Assembly: GCF_027111315.2 (NCBI RefSeq)
Contig: NZ_CP114289.2
Coordinates: 3,224,001-3,288,000, forward strand
Direction of reading: 5' to 3'
DNA from: Flavobacterium limnophilum
GTDB taxonomy: Bacteria > Bacteroidota > Bacteroidia > Flavobacteriales > Flavobacteriaceae
Length of the DNA: 64,000 bases
Shown one piece after another: positions 11,001 to 19,063 of this stretch. The notes below the pieces were generated by a model. The model was not told the DNA's origin. It saw only the letters and a list, made by a program, of their open reading frames with translations, and searched no databases. The first letter of the stretch is position 1, and each line of letters begins with the position of its first letter. The position numbers and the translations under genes were made by a program.

Positions 11001-11299
11001 CGACCATTGATTGGCACCGTTTGGGATTTATATCCAATGGTTGAAATAAATAACTTGTTGTTGGGATTTTTTACGCGTATGGCAAAATTCCCGTCAATAT
11101 CCGTAATCACCCCTGTCACGGTACGACCTTCTCCATCTTGTTCTACAATAGTAGCCCCTGGTATGGATAAATTATCGCCTGCATCGACTATCTGGCCTCG
11201 CACCAACAAACCTTTGCTTTGAGCCAACGCAGGCAGCGTTGCCAACAAAACGAGGGCTATTGTAAAACTGTAAAATATATTTTTGATTAGTTGTCTCAT
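8012..11299 (-). CDS. SusC-family TonB-dependent transporter of the FAS1 operon
   Basis: Full-length 1,095-residue outer-membrane transporter. It has a signal peptide (MRQLIKNIFYSFTIALVLLA, cleavage after ALAQ) and a carboxypeptidase-regulatory-like domain at about 30-115. A TonB-box-like LKEIVITAEKKGG is followed by a plug at about 125-265 (MQIRIRGTSSISG, PMVVVDGMPYETE, WGSKAASGVILITTKRGG) and a beta-barrel ending in LTFGVTTRF, with the terminal Phe expected for barrel insertion. It starts 14 nt after the four-domain FAS1 gene and is followed 12 nt later by SusD, so it pairs with that SusD. The operon contains a second SusC at its far end, so two importers are expected. Confidence 0.96.
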   Translation of the reverse strand: MRQLIKNIFYSFTIALVLLATLPALAQSKGLLVRGQIVDAGDNLSIPGATIVEQDGEGRTVTGVITDIDGNFAIRVKNPNNKLFISTIGYKSQTVPINGREMIKVKLVSSTESLKEIVITAEKKGGNSGLMNIADRDKTTSSVTISAADLAYTQAASIDEALQGRMAGVDITATSGDPGAGMQIRIRGTSSISGSSEPMVVVDGMPYETEIPQDFNFASADDQGYAALLNIAPTDIETITILKDAAATAVWGSKAASGVILITTKRGGVSAPKITYTYKGSYSKLPPTIPMLNGDQYSQLIPEEYMNRNGVPLNTLNVKEFQYDPQDVYYYKNYSQNTDWIDAITQIGLTNEHNLALQGGGEKASYYSSVGYYNSTGVTIGTGLERISTRLNLDYRVSSRIKFRTDLSYTHSYTKRNYVNSFSDNNDKDRLRGVAYVKMPNMSLYEFDSLGELTPNYFSPVSNVQGTYSGTYNPAAMAEFAINDQINQRITPHFNVNVDIIPKILLSTFDVQFDYSSTKTKDFLPQNATGRPFTETVVNRASDSDGDASSIITKTNVVYTPTIGKNQTLQTILSLQTNDSRYASYKALTSNTASSLFTDPSNPSRTRESGLGLSTGSSQARTVGALLSAQYGLLDRYIVNVGLRGDGNSKFGPENRYGLFPSVSARWRVSGESFMEKLEYVDDLSLRMSYGKSGRAPKGSYLYFNVYDNYETSYLDMNGVVPINMELTNLRWETLTGKNIGFNLQLFKKRVSLDVDFYQNITEDLLYPKIQVSSLSGYNIISDMNAGNMKNQGWEIGLNTTPYKSGKWKVDFNFNIASNENMITEISEFYPAESGNTDKNGEFKRFLQVDNPFGSFYGYKFKGVYKDLEATKAKDANGDVILGPNGQEVLMRFNYPNTDYVFQPGDAIYEDINKDGNIDSRDVVYLGNSNPKITGGFGPNITFNNQFRLLLYFNYRMNYDIVNGTDMKTTNMYGYSNQSTAVLDRWRNPGDETNMPRAVYGAGYNWLGSDRYVEDASFLRLRSVTFRYNLGKEMLKKLNLDDLGFYLTADNLYTWTNYRGQDPEVSMSSGPFGMAIDNASTPPTQRLTFGVTTRF

Positions 11300-11313
11300 T
11301 TTATTCGGTAAAT

Positions 11314-13518
11314 TTAAGGTAATAGGTAATTGTCCACTAAATGGATTAGGGATCTATCTGCTAGGTTGTTGCTGCTGGCCGGGATAAAATTGGCAGCCGG
11401 ATTATTTCCTGAATTATCTTTAAATGACAAGGTTGCAGGGGCACTTGTCACTCCAACATAGGTTTTATCACCTTTTGTATCTTTCATCAAGGTTTCTTGT
11501 TGCCCTGTTATATTCCCATCATTTGAAATCGTTTTATTATTTATGATATGGAAGCGAATAAAATCGGCAATCAAATCCTTTTCTCCTTGTGATGCCGGAT
11601 TATTTGATGCAGGAAGTACTTTAGCCGTAACCGCTCTTGCCATTGCCGCTTTATTAGGAATCAAGAAAGTATAAGAACTCCCCAAGGCCACACCCTCAAT
11701 TTTCCCTGTGGCCGCAGTGTAAATAGTGGAATTTTTCAAATATTGATAAAAAGTATCAAATTCTGGATTGGCAGCCGCTAAACGTGCAATTGCCAAACCT
11801 TGCAATTCAATGGAATATTCCGGGAACTTGTCAACATAATACGCAATACCGTTTTGCTGCACTTCCTTGCCTATAACATTGGCAGGAACCCCACCCGGCA
11901 CAATATCTCCTGCCGCATAAATTTTGTTGTTGCTCCATTTGATGTACTCTCCAGGAAGCTCGTCATCGCCGGTGCGAATAACTCCAGAAGTAGATGCAAT
12001 ATCATCCAACTCCCCATTTGGTGTTTGCACAATGCAATTATAAAAAAGTCGCAACAATCTATTTTTGGCACCAGTACCTGTTTCGACTGCTCCATTTATG
12101 GGAGAAACATACCTCCAATAGGAATGTGTGGTATCGAAATCAAAACCAAGAGACCTCAATATGGCATCAGAAGGCAAGAATATGGTGTACTTTTTATTGA
12201 TGTTGCTAATCATTTCTTTGTAACCGGAACCTTCATTATATATCTTGGTTGCATAAGTATATTTAGGATCCAAATAAGCCGTAGTATAAACACTGTAAAA
12301 CAAATTTGATTTTTGAACTTTGTTGGCTCCATAAAAGAATCCGTTACTCAACACTTTTTTATCCGTGATGTCGTTGTTAAAATCAAATCTTATTTCCTCG
12401 CCCAAACCATTCACATAATCATCTTTCAACGTTGGCCAAACTGCAGATTGTACCATGTGGGCATTAACCAAATCTTGAAAAATATATTTAGGCAATACGT
12501 CAATAGAAGGATAATTTTTGAGCAACACTGTATTTATAAAAGTTTGCAAAGGACCATTTTCAGGAACAATCATGGTATAAGCATCCGCTTGTCCATCATT
12601 ATCTTCCGCCTTTACGTAATTTTCATTGTTAGGTGCAAATTTCAAAGTAGCATCATACATTTTTACAAAAACATCATCCGATTTCTTGGTATAATTACGA
12701 TAAGTAGTGGTAGCCGTTTGATTAAAAACATAAGTAACCAAATTCTTTTCCATAAGACTGTGAAACAGACTGTAATTTGAGTTTTGTTCCAGATACTGGT
12801 CGATATTCACGGGAGGAAGATTTACTTTATCCAACTCATGAATAAGTCCATTTTCAGCGATAATATCGGCCTCGGCGACTTTTGAATCCAAAACATTGAA
12901 TTCCGTGTATTCAACACCAGGATAGAAATAATTGAAATCAAGAGCACTCAAGCGTTTCGACGCAAAATGCTCATCGGTGAAATAAGTGACATACTTATTG
13001 TTGTTGTCTCCAGAAACATAGGGGGTAAAACCGTTACGGTTCATACCCACAATCACTTTTGGCTCACCATTTATGATTTTATCCTGAAAACCGTCATAAT
13101 ATGCGGTTCTTCTTCGATAAGCAACATCTACTACCCATCCTTTACTAGATTGATAATCCGAAAGCTGCTCCTTACGAAAACCATTATATATAAGTGCATA
13201 TTTCACGATTTTACCAGCAGTAATTGAATCTACTTTGCTGGCATCCGAAAACCCTTTTTCTTGAAAAAACTTGGCAAAAGCCGCATCATTGGGAGCCATC
13301 ATCGTCCAATATCCTGATTTACTCAAGATATCTTTATAACCTGCCTTTGCTATTAGAGTTGTCAGGCTTTTAAAATTACCACGCGCCTCCAATTGTTGGT
13401 AAATTGGATCTTCAAGACCAGCTGGACGCTCATAGTACGGATCCAACTCTTGACTACAACTGGCAAAAAGGGCCAGTAGCGGAAGGACAAATAAATAATA
13501 GTGTAGTTTCTTCTTCAT
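11314..13518 (-). CDS. Four-domain FAS1 lipoprotein, first gene of the left SusCD operon
   Basis: A 734-residue lipoprotein (signal MKKKLHYYLFVLPLLALFAS, lipobox FASC, then SQELDPYYERP). Four consecutive FAS1 repeats fill the protein. Copy 1 is at about 40-235 (GYWTMMAPNDAAFAKFF, NGLIHELDKVNL), copy 2 at about 237-410 (AYTMIVPENGPLQTFI, NGFFYGANKVQ), copy 3 at about 412-570 (KYTIFLPSDAILRSLG, NGIAYYVDKFPEYS), and copy 4 at about 575-734 (SYTFLIPNKAAMARAV, RSLIHLVDNYLLP). Each keeps the FAS1 pattern of a TxFxPxNxA-like H1 box and a late NGxxHxVDK-like strand, with divergence in copies 2 and 3. It leads the operon and ends 14 nt before SusC. FAS1 proteins are adhesins in other systems; here it may act as an outer-surface glycan receptor, which is inference. 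Confidence 0.88.
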   Translation of the reverse strand: MKKKLHYYLFVLPLLALFASCSQELDPYYERPAGLEDPIYQQLEARGNFKSLTTLIAKAGYKDILSKSGYWTMMAPNDAAFAKFFQEKGFSDASKVDSITAGKIVKYALIYNGFRKEQLSDYQSSKGWVVDVAYRRRTAYYDGFQDKIINGEPKVIVGMNRNGFTPYVSGDNNNKYVTYFTDEHFASKRLSALDFNYFYPGVEYTEFNVLDSKVAEADIIAENGLIHELDKVNLPPVNIDQYLEQNSNYSLFHSLMEKNLVTYVFNQTATTTYRNYTKKSDDVFVKMYDATLKFAPNNENYVKAEDNDGQADAYTMIVPENGPLQTFINTVLLKNYPSIDVLPKYIFQDLVNAHMVQSAVWPTLKDDYVNGLGEEIRFDFNNDITDKKVLSNGFFYGANKVQKSNLFYSVYTTAYLDPKYTYATKIYNEGSGYKEMISNINKKYTIFLPSDAILRSLGFDFDTTHSYWRYVSPINGAVETGTGAKNRLLRLFYNCIVQTPNGELDDIASTSGVIRTGDDELPGEYIKWSNNKIYAAGDIVPGGVPANVIGKEVQQNGIAYYVDKFPEYSIELQGLAIARLAAANPEFDTFYQYLKNSTIYTAATGKIEGVALGSSYTFLIPNKAAMARAVTAKVLPASNNPASQGEKDLIADFIRFHIINNKTISNDGNITGQQETLMKDTKGDKTYVGVTSAPATLSFKDNSGNNPAANFIPASSNNLADRSLIHLVDNYLLP

Positions 13519-13590
13519 TATGGATTAACTTAAAAATTGTTAACAAATGTTTATACTTATTTTAACTGTTTTATGATAGTTTAACATTTC

Positions 13591-13635
13591 CAAATTTATG
13601 CCTTAGTATCACTACCTCTATCCTGCTCTATCCTG
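13591..13635 (-). promoter_or_regulatory. Putative activator-dependent promoter of the FAS1-SusCD operon
   Basis: On the minus strand a perfect TAnnTTTG -7 element (TAAATTTG, 13591-13598) lies about 75 nt before the ATG at 13518. No TTG is present at the -33 position. Instead a perfect tandem 10-bp direct repeat, CAGGATAGAG twice, occupies 13616-13635, beginning 17 nt upstream of the -7 element. In-phase direct repeats at a defective -33 box are what AraC-type DNA-binding domains (as in hybrid two-component systems) typically use for activation. The -7 element and the repeat are visible; the mechanism is inferred. Confidence 0.45.
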
Positions 13636-14002
13636 TTTTTTTATGTATTACAAAAAAAAAAGTCGATTAAAATATTAATTCCACAATGTATCAACTGTTA
13701 TTACCACAATAGCAAAACCCTTGTATTTATTAGGATTCAGCCACAATCTCCTTTCAATTTTTGAAAATAAAAATAGCCCTTACTTAGTTTAACATATATT
13801 TTGTAATTTAAGAAATCAAACATTATACATAAAGGAATTACAATTTTGAAGCTTATCAGAAGTAAAACCATACCTTATTAATAGTTTTAATACTACGGAA
13901 ATATTGCAAACCTATTTCAAATCGAATTTTTTAGACCCAAAAGCCCCACTGGTTCCATCTTTGCTTATCAAATTAAGCTTACTTCAATTACAATCATAAA
14001 AA
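13636..14002. other. Non-coding stretch between left operon and GH3 unit
   Basis: AT-rich spacer without a convincing gene. A second TAnnTTTG element (TAGGTTTG, 13907-13914, minus) has a TTG 23 nt upstream and could be a weak distal promoter. A 23-codon open stretch ending at 13912 on the minus strand looks like a protein C-terminus but has no start codon and no recognisable family. Confidence 0.3.
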
Positions 14003-14036
14003 AACTCCTTGCACTTATTTCAAGGTTTAAGGAGTT
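14003..14036 (-). terminator. Rho-independent terminator of the GH3 unit
   Basis: Arms AACTCCTT (14003-14010) and AAGGAGTT (14029-14036) form an 8-bp stem, and the minus-strand transcript then reads into five U residues (13998-14002). It lies downstream of the GH3 pseudogene and esterase relic and would insulate them from the FAS1 operon. Confidence 0.7.
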
Positions 14037-14057
14037 GTCTAATTATTTCTTTTTACT

Positions 14058-14094
14058 TAGACCTGACAGGTTTTAAAAAAATCTGTCAGGTCTA
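14058..14094. repeat. Perfect 12-bp inverted repeat, REP-like
   Basis: TAGACCTGACAG (14058-14069) and CTGTCAGGTCTA (14083-14094) are exact reverse complements around an AT-rich 13-nt loop. Neither side has a long T tract, so it is not a typical terminator. Similar palindromic elements are, to my recollection, dispersed in Flavobacterium genomes. Only one copy was noticed here. Confidence 0.6.
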
Positions 14095-14122
14095 TAAATC
14101 GAATTCTGTTCATCGTTTTTTT

Positions 14123-14377
14123 TTACCTAAATGTTGTTGATGACAATCCTTCATATGAAAATAAATTGGCCGCAGCCAGATTATTGTACCATTTTGAGCT
14201 GGACTTGAATTCCAACTTGATCATTTCCTTTGGCGAAGCCCAACCCCAAATTTTCACTTTCTCGTTTCTTTGCAAGACCATTCCATTGCTGATTAATCTA
14301 GGCAATTTAATTTGGGAAATCATTTCATGCAACGGAATGAAAATCAGAACAATTAATGCTATTTGAAATTTATTCTT
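14123..14377 (-). pseudogene. Internally deleted SASA-type acetylesterase relic
   Basis: A short open frame joins the two ends of a sialate-O-acetylesterase-type (SASA) carbohydrate esterase. Its first part (QIKLPRLISNGMVLQRNEKV, then KIWGWASP) matches the N-terminus of the intact esterase at 24236 (IRLPKLISDNIVLQRDQAV, KIWGWASP). Its last part (ANLFSYEGLSSTTFR) matches the end of SASA domains (EGLPASSFR-type). Some 550-600 catalytic residues, including the GQSNM serine, are missing. The signal peptide (KNKFQIALIVLIFIPLH) is still readable from 14377, but a TAA occupies the place where the start ATG should be. It begins 15 nt after the GH3 pseudogene and was probably cotranscribed with it. 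Certainly non-functional as an esterase. Confidence 0.82.
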
Positions 14378-14392
14378 TTAGATTTTTTATAC

Positions 14393-16630
14393 CTATTTTA
14401 CGGCAACTACAACTTCAGCCATTTTAGGAGCTCCCAATTCGAAACTTTTTTTCATCGGACTGGAACCACCCACATATATTTTGAAGTCTCCCGACTCTAT
14501 AATTCTGGAACCATCATTTTTTACCATTTCGAATGCTTTGGGAGTCAGCTGAAAGGAAACTTCGGTAGATTCTCCGGGTTCCAATGTGATTCTCTTTATA
14601 TTCGTCAATTGAAAATTGGGCACAACAACCGAAGCCTCCAAATCAGAAACATACAATTGCACCACTTCATCTGATTTCACTTTGCCCGAATTGGTCACTT
14701 TTACTGAAACGCTGAGATTGTCTTTTCTGGAAATTGTTTTTGACGAAACTTTGGCTTCGCCATAAACAAAATTGGTATAACTTAATCCAAACCCAAAGGG
14801 ATATAATGGCTCTACATTCAAATATTTATAAGTTCTTCCTTTCATCGAATAATCTTCAAAAGGGGGCAGTTGGTCTAAAGATTTAGGGAATGTAATCGGC
14901 AACTTTCCAGAAGGCGATATTTTTCCAAAAACAACATCCGCAACAGCAGTTCCTCCTTCTTCGCCGGGATACCAAACGAGCAATACAGCATCGGCCAATT
15001 CTTGAACTTCCGCAAGATTCATCGGGCTTCCGCCAGTAATTACGGCTACAATCGGTTTTTTGTTGTTGGGGTCTTTATCGGCAGTTATTCTTAATTCTTT
15101 CAAATAATTGATTTGATTTTGAGGTAAATCATAGTCCAATCTGTCTCCAGCCGTTGAAGAATCCAACGAATCTCCTTCTTCCCCTTCTATTGTGCTCGAA
15201 ACACCCAATACTACAATGGTCACATTACTGTCACCAGCATTTCCGGTAGCATAATTTATGGGATTTATGGATTTTTGATTCAGCATTGCTCCCAATCTGT
15301 ATTGCAATTGACTGGCCGGACTTATTGAAGCCGTAATGCCTTCGAGAATAGTAACCATATTAGGGTTTATTCCATAATAATTTCCTAAAAGCACTTCTAT
15401 ACTAGCAGCATTTGGCCCAGTGACAAAATATTTGGAAAGGTCATTTTTTAAAGGTAAAACTCCATTGTTTTTCAATAAGACCATACTTTTTTGAGCTACT
15501 TCCCTAGCCAAAACTCTATGAGATTCACTATTTACAACATTTGATGGAATAGCATCATAAGGATTGCTGCCCATTGGATCAAACAAACCCAATTTGAACC
15601 TTATTTTTAACAAAATTGCCAACTGATTGTCGATTTCTTTTTCCGTAATCAACCCCTCTTTGACCGCTTGAGGCAAGGCTTTGTAGGAGCTTCCACAATT
15701 GAGACTCACACCACTTTTTACCACTAATGCTGCGGCCTCGGCTTCAGTTTTAACCGTTCCGTGTCCTCCTTTGTCTTTGGGAATATAAAAATCGTCTATC
15801 GCTCCACAATCCGTTACTATATGTCCTTTAAAATTCCATTTTTTTAACAAAACATCCGAAATCAGGTATTTATTGGCACAACAAGGTTCGCCATCGGCAC
15901 TGTTGTAAGCACACATAACCGATTCCACTTTGGCTTCGACCTATGCTTGAAATGCCGGCAAATAGGTTTCCCAAAGGTCCTTTTGTGAGACTTCGGCATT
16001 GAATTCGTGACGCAATTTTTCTGGTCCACTATGCACGGCATAATGTTTGGCGCAAGCCGCAGTTTTCAAATAATTGGTATTATCTCCCTGCAACCCTTTT
16101 ACGAATGCGGCTCCAATGCTGGCGGTCAGAAAAGGATCTTCGCCATAGGTTTCCTGACCACGACCCCATCGAGGATCTCGGAAAATATTGATGTTTGGAG
16201 TCCAAAAAGTCAATCCACCGTATTGTTTGTTATAGCCTTTGGCTTTTGCAACATTGTGCATTGCTCGGGCTTCATCAGAAATTGCAGTCGAAACCCTGAA
16301 TGCCAAATCCGAATCGAAAGTGGCTCCTAGTCCAATCGCTTGAGGAAAAACGGTTGCAACTCCCGAACGCCCCACGCCATGAAGTGCTTCATTCCAATAA
16401 TCATAAGGCACAATGTTTAATCGCTTAATTTCAGGAGTACCATTCATCATTTGATCCGATTTTTCTTCTAAAGTTAATCTTGAAATCAAGTCCTTAATTC
16501 TTGCATCAATAGAAAGTGATGGATTATTAAAAGGCATAGCCTGATTTTTTTTGTCAACTGTTTGACTCCTGATTGGAAGAATAGCGAACAATAAAAAAAA
16601 AAGTGTTATTTTTTTTAAAAGAGTATCCAT
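14393..16630 (-). pseudogene. GH3 beta-xylosidase-type gene interrupted by an in-frame amber codon
   Basis: The frame encodes about 745 residues of a periplasmic GH3 enzyme that removes xylose from xylo-oligosaccharide ends. The signal peptide is MDTLLKKITLFFLLFAIL with cleavage near IRSQ. The GH3 N-domain has NEALHGVGRSG and FPQAIGLGATFD, typical of xylosidases. The catalytic nucleophile is D274 in VTDCGAIDDF. The C-domain (about 360-570) has AVITGGSPMNLAE, and a fibronectin-III-like end follows. A TAG at 15941-15943 interrupts the frame just after ETYLPAFQA; the next codons read VEAKVESVMCAYN, so reading frame and homology continue exactly. It is a point nonsense change, not a frameshift. 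The 229-residue N-fragment lacks the nucleophile. A downstream GTG (15928) could start a 511-residue fragment without a signal. Sequencing error or suppression is possible. Confidence 0.88.
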
Positions 16631-16721
16631 AGTTAAATATTTCTTGTTTTTTAAGTTTTATTTTACGAATATAAAAAAAATACTGTAAAATTTTTTTATT
16701 ATGTTTCAATGTTTTACTTTT

Positions 16722-16737
16722 ACGCAACCGATTGCAA
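16722..16737. promoter_or_regulatory. LacI-type operator between GH3 and GH67
   Basis: ACGCAACCGATTGCAA carries the CAACCGATTG core shared by five sites in this window and lies in the 231-nt divergent region between GH3 and GH67. A weak -7-like TATAATTA follows its TTG after 20 nt in the GH67 direction. The central CG in a near-palindrome is typical of LacI-family operators. The assignment to that family is inference. Confidence 0.55.
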
Positions 16738-16861
16738 ATGTAAATAAAAAACGGTATAATTATTAAATCCAGAAAAAAATACAGCTTAAAAACTTATGAT
16801 TCCATATATTTCCTCTTTATTTAAAAATGGTTTTACTATCATAAAAAACAAACAACAAAAT

Positions 16862-19030
16862 ATGAATCGTTTACCCTATCTATACATCCTGCTGCTATTG
16901 CCCATATTGATGATCTCCCATGACGGATTAGCGCAAGAGGATTATAAATTATGGCTCCAATATTCAAAAATTCAAGATTCGAAACTAGCATCCCAATACC
17001 AATCCGAAATTAATGGAATTTTTGCCTTGGGCAATTCCGAAACCATTCAAGTCGCTTCAAAAGAGTTACAATTGGGACTTTCCGGTTTGTTGGGGAATAA
17101 AATCACTGTTCAGCAAAATTCGGACAGTGAAAATATTTTAATTTTTGGTTCCAAATCTTCTTTGAACACAGACATTCTCAGCAGCTTACAAAATGAATTT
17201 GAGCAAATTAATAACGAAGGCTACCTTATTAAAACCATTTCATTAAAAAACAAAAACCACATCCTCATTGCTGGAAAAACCGATGTTGGGGTTCTGTATG
17301 GCGTTTATCATTTTTTAAGATTACTCCAAACCAATTCCTCAATCGAAAATCTAAACATCGTCGATTCTCCAAAAATAAATGTTCGAATACTCAATCATTG
17401 GGACAATCTAAATCGAACCGTCGAACGTGGTTACGCTGGTTTTTCGCTCTGGAATTGGCAAAAGCTCCCCGATTTTATCGACCAACGCTACATCGATTAT
17501 GCTCGCGCCAATGCTTCGATTGGCATCAACGGTACGGTTTTGAATAATGTAAATGCCAATGCATTGATTCTTACTCCCCAGTATTTAGAAAAAGTGGAAG
17601 CCTTGGCCAAAACGTTTAGACCTTATGGTATCAAAGTGTATTTAACAGCACGATTTTCGGCTCCAATAGAAATTGGCAGATTAAAAACTGCCGATCCATA
17701 TGATACTGCAGTACAAAATTGGTGGAAAGAAAAAGCGGCAGCAATTTACAAAAGGATTCCCGATTTTGGTGGATTCTTGGTCAAAGCCAATTCCGAAGGA
17801 CAACCAGGTCCGCAAAATTACGGACGAAACCACGTTGACGGTGCCAATATGCTGGCCGATGCCGTGGCTCCTTTTGGTGGAATCGTGATGTGGAGAGCCT
17901 TTGTATACTCGGAACACGATGTTGATGATAGGGCGAAACAGGCCTACAGCGAATTCGTTCCCTACGACGGAAAATTTAGAAATAATGTAATCGTTCAGGT
18001 CAAAAATGGCGCAATAGATTTTCAACCCCGAGAACCTTTTCACCCAATGTTTGGCGCTATGTCAAAAACACCCTTGATGATGGAATTTCAAATTACGCAG
18101 GAATATTTGGGATTTAGCACGCACTTGGTTTATCTACCCAAATTATATCAGGAAGTCTTGGAATCAGATACGTATCAAAAAGGGAAAGGATCAACAGTTG
18201 CCAAAGTGATCGATGGTTCACTGGAAAACCATAAAATTACCGGAATGGCAGGAGTGGCCAATATTGGCAACGACATCAACTGGACGGGACATCCTTTTGC
18301 GCAAGCGAATTGGTATGGCTTTGGACGATTGGCTTGGAATCCGTATTTAGATTCAGAAGTAATTGCAGACGAATGGTTGCGTACGACTTTTTCCAATGAT
18401 TTGAATTTTGTGAATCCAGTCAAAGAAATGATGTTAAAATCCAGAGAAGCTGTAGTGAATTATATGACGCCACTTGGATTGCATCACATCATGGATACGG
18501 GGCATCATTATGGTCCAGGTCCGTGGGTAAGCAATCTCTCCAGACCCGAATGGAATCCGGTGTATTATCACAAAGCTGACAAAAAAGGAATTGGTTTTGA
18601 CCGCTCCAAAACCGGAAGCAATGCCACGGCACAATATGCTACAGAACTAGCCAAACTATTTGACGATGTAAAAACCTGTCCCGAAAAAGACTTGTTGTGG
18701 TTTCATCATTTGTCTTGGGATTACAAACTAAAAAATGGTCAAACACTTTGGAACGGATTAGCGTTGAAATACCAGGAAGGCGTTGATGAAGTCGCCGCAA
18801 TGCAAGCTACTTGGAACAAAATGGGGAATTATGTGGACGAAACAAGATTCAAGGAAGTTCAAATGCTGTTGAACATACAATTGAAAGAAGCACAATGGTG
18901 GCGAGATGCCTGCTTGTTGTATTTCCAACAATTTTCAGGAAAGGAATTGCCAAAAGGAGTTGAAAAACCAACCCAATCTTTGGAATATTTCGAATCTTTG
19001 AAATTTCCATTTGCGCCGGGGAATAATTAA
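16862..19030 (+). CDS. aguA: GH67 alpha-glucuronidase
   Basis: Releases (4-O-methyl-)glucuronic acid from the terminal xylose of aldouronic acids, probably in the periplasm. The ATG at 16862 directly precedes a Sec signal (MNRLPYLYILLLLPILMISH, cleavage after GLAQ); an upstream in-frame ATG at 16796 would add 22 non-signal residues. An N-terminal GH67N domain (about 25-150) precedes the barrel. Family signatures are DFQPREPFHPMFGAM and MDTGHHYGPGPW. Candidate catalytic residues are E312 (NSEGQPGP, acid), D386 (DFQPRE) and E414 (ITQEYLG). Their spacing of 74 and 28 residues nearly equals that of the characterised Cellvibrio enzyme (E292, D365, E393). At 722 residues it is normal in length. Two GH10 genes follow at 33 and 15 nt, so they form one operon. 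Confidence 0.96.
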   Translation: MNRLPYLYILLLLPILMISHDGLAQEDYKLWLQYSKIQDSKLASQYQSEINGIFALGNSETIQVASKELQLGLSGLLGNKITVQQNSDSENILIFGSKSSLNTDILSSLQNEFEQINNEGYLIKTISLKNKNHILIAGKTDVGVLYGVYHFLRLLQTNSSIENLNIVDSPKINVRILNHWDNLNRTVERGYAGFSLWNWQKLPDFIDQRYIDYARANASIGINGTVLNNVNANALILTPQYLEKVEALAKTFRPYGIKVYLTARFSAPIEIGRLKTADPYDTAVQNWWKEKAAAIYKRIPDFGGFLVKANSEGQPGPQNYGRNHVDGANMLADAVAPFGGIVMWRAFVYSEHDVDDRAKQAYSEFVPYDGKFRNNVIVQVKNGAIDFQPREPFHPMFGAMSKTPLMMEFQITQEYLGFSTHLVYLPKLYQEVLESDTYQKGKGSTVAKVIDGSLENHKITGMAGVANIGNDINWTGHPFAQANWYGFGRLAWNPYLDSEVIADEWLRTTFSNDLNFVNPVKEMMLKSREAVVNYMTPLGLHHIMDTGHHYGPGPWVSNLSRPEWNPVYYHKADKKGIGFDRSKTGSNATAQYATELAKLFDDVKTCPEKDLLWFHHLSWDYKLKNGQTLWNGLALKYQEGVDEVAAMQATWNKMGNYVDETRFKEVQMLLNIQLKEAQWWRDACLLYFQQFSGKELPKGVEKPTQSLEYFESLKFPFAPGNN

Positions 19031-19063
19031 AAACAGTTCGATTAAAATTCAAACAAAACACAT

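Noticed and set aside
11800..12309. 169-codon open frame on the plus strand
   Set aside because: Lies wholly antisense to the FAS1 gene, has no recognisable domain, and is explained by the codon bias of the opposite strand.
15040..15060. ACAATCGGTTTTTT inside GH3
   Set aside because: Nine of ten core bases match, but it is coding sequence (KPIVAVITG region) and not palindromic.
15928..15956. Frameshift, selenocysteine or pyrrolysine explanation for the GH3 break
   Set aside because: The frame is unchanged across the break, the codon is TAG and not TGA, and no pyrrolysine context is expected in Bacteroidota. A point nonsense change or sequence error is simpler.
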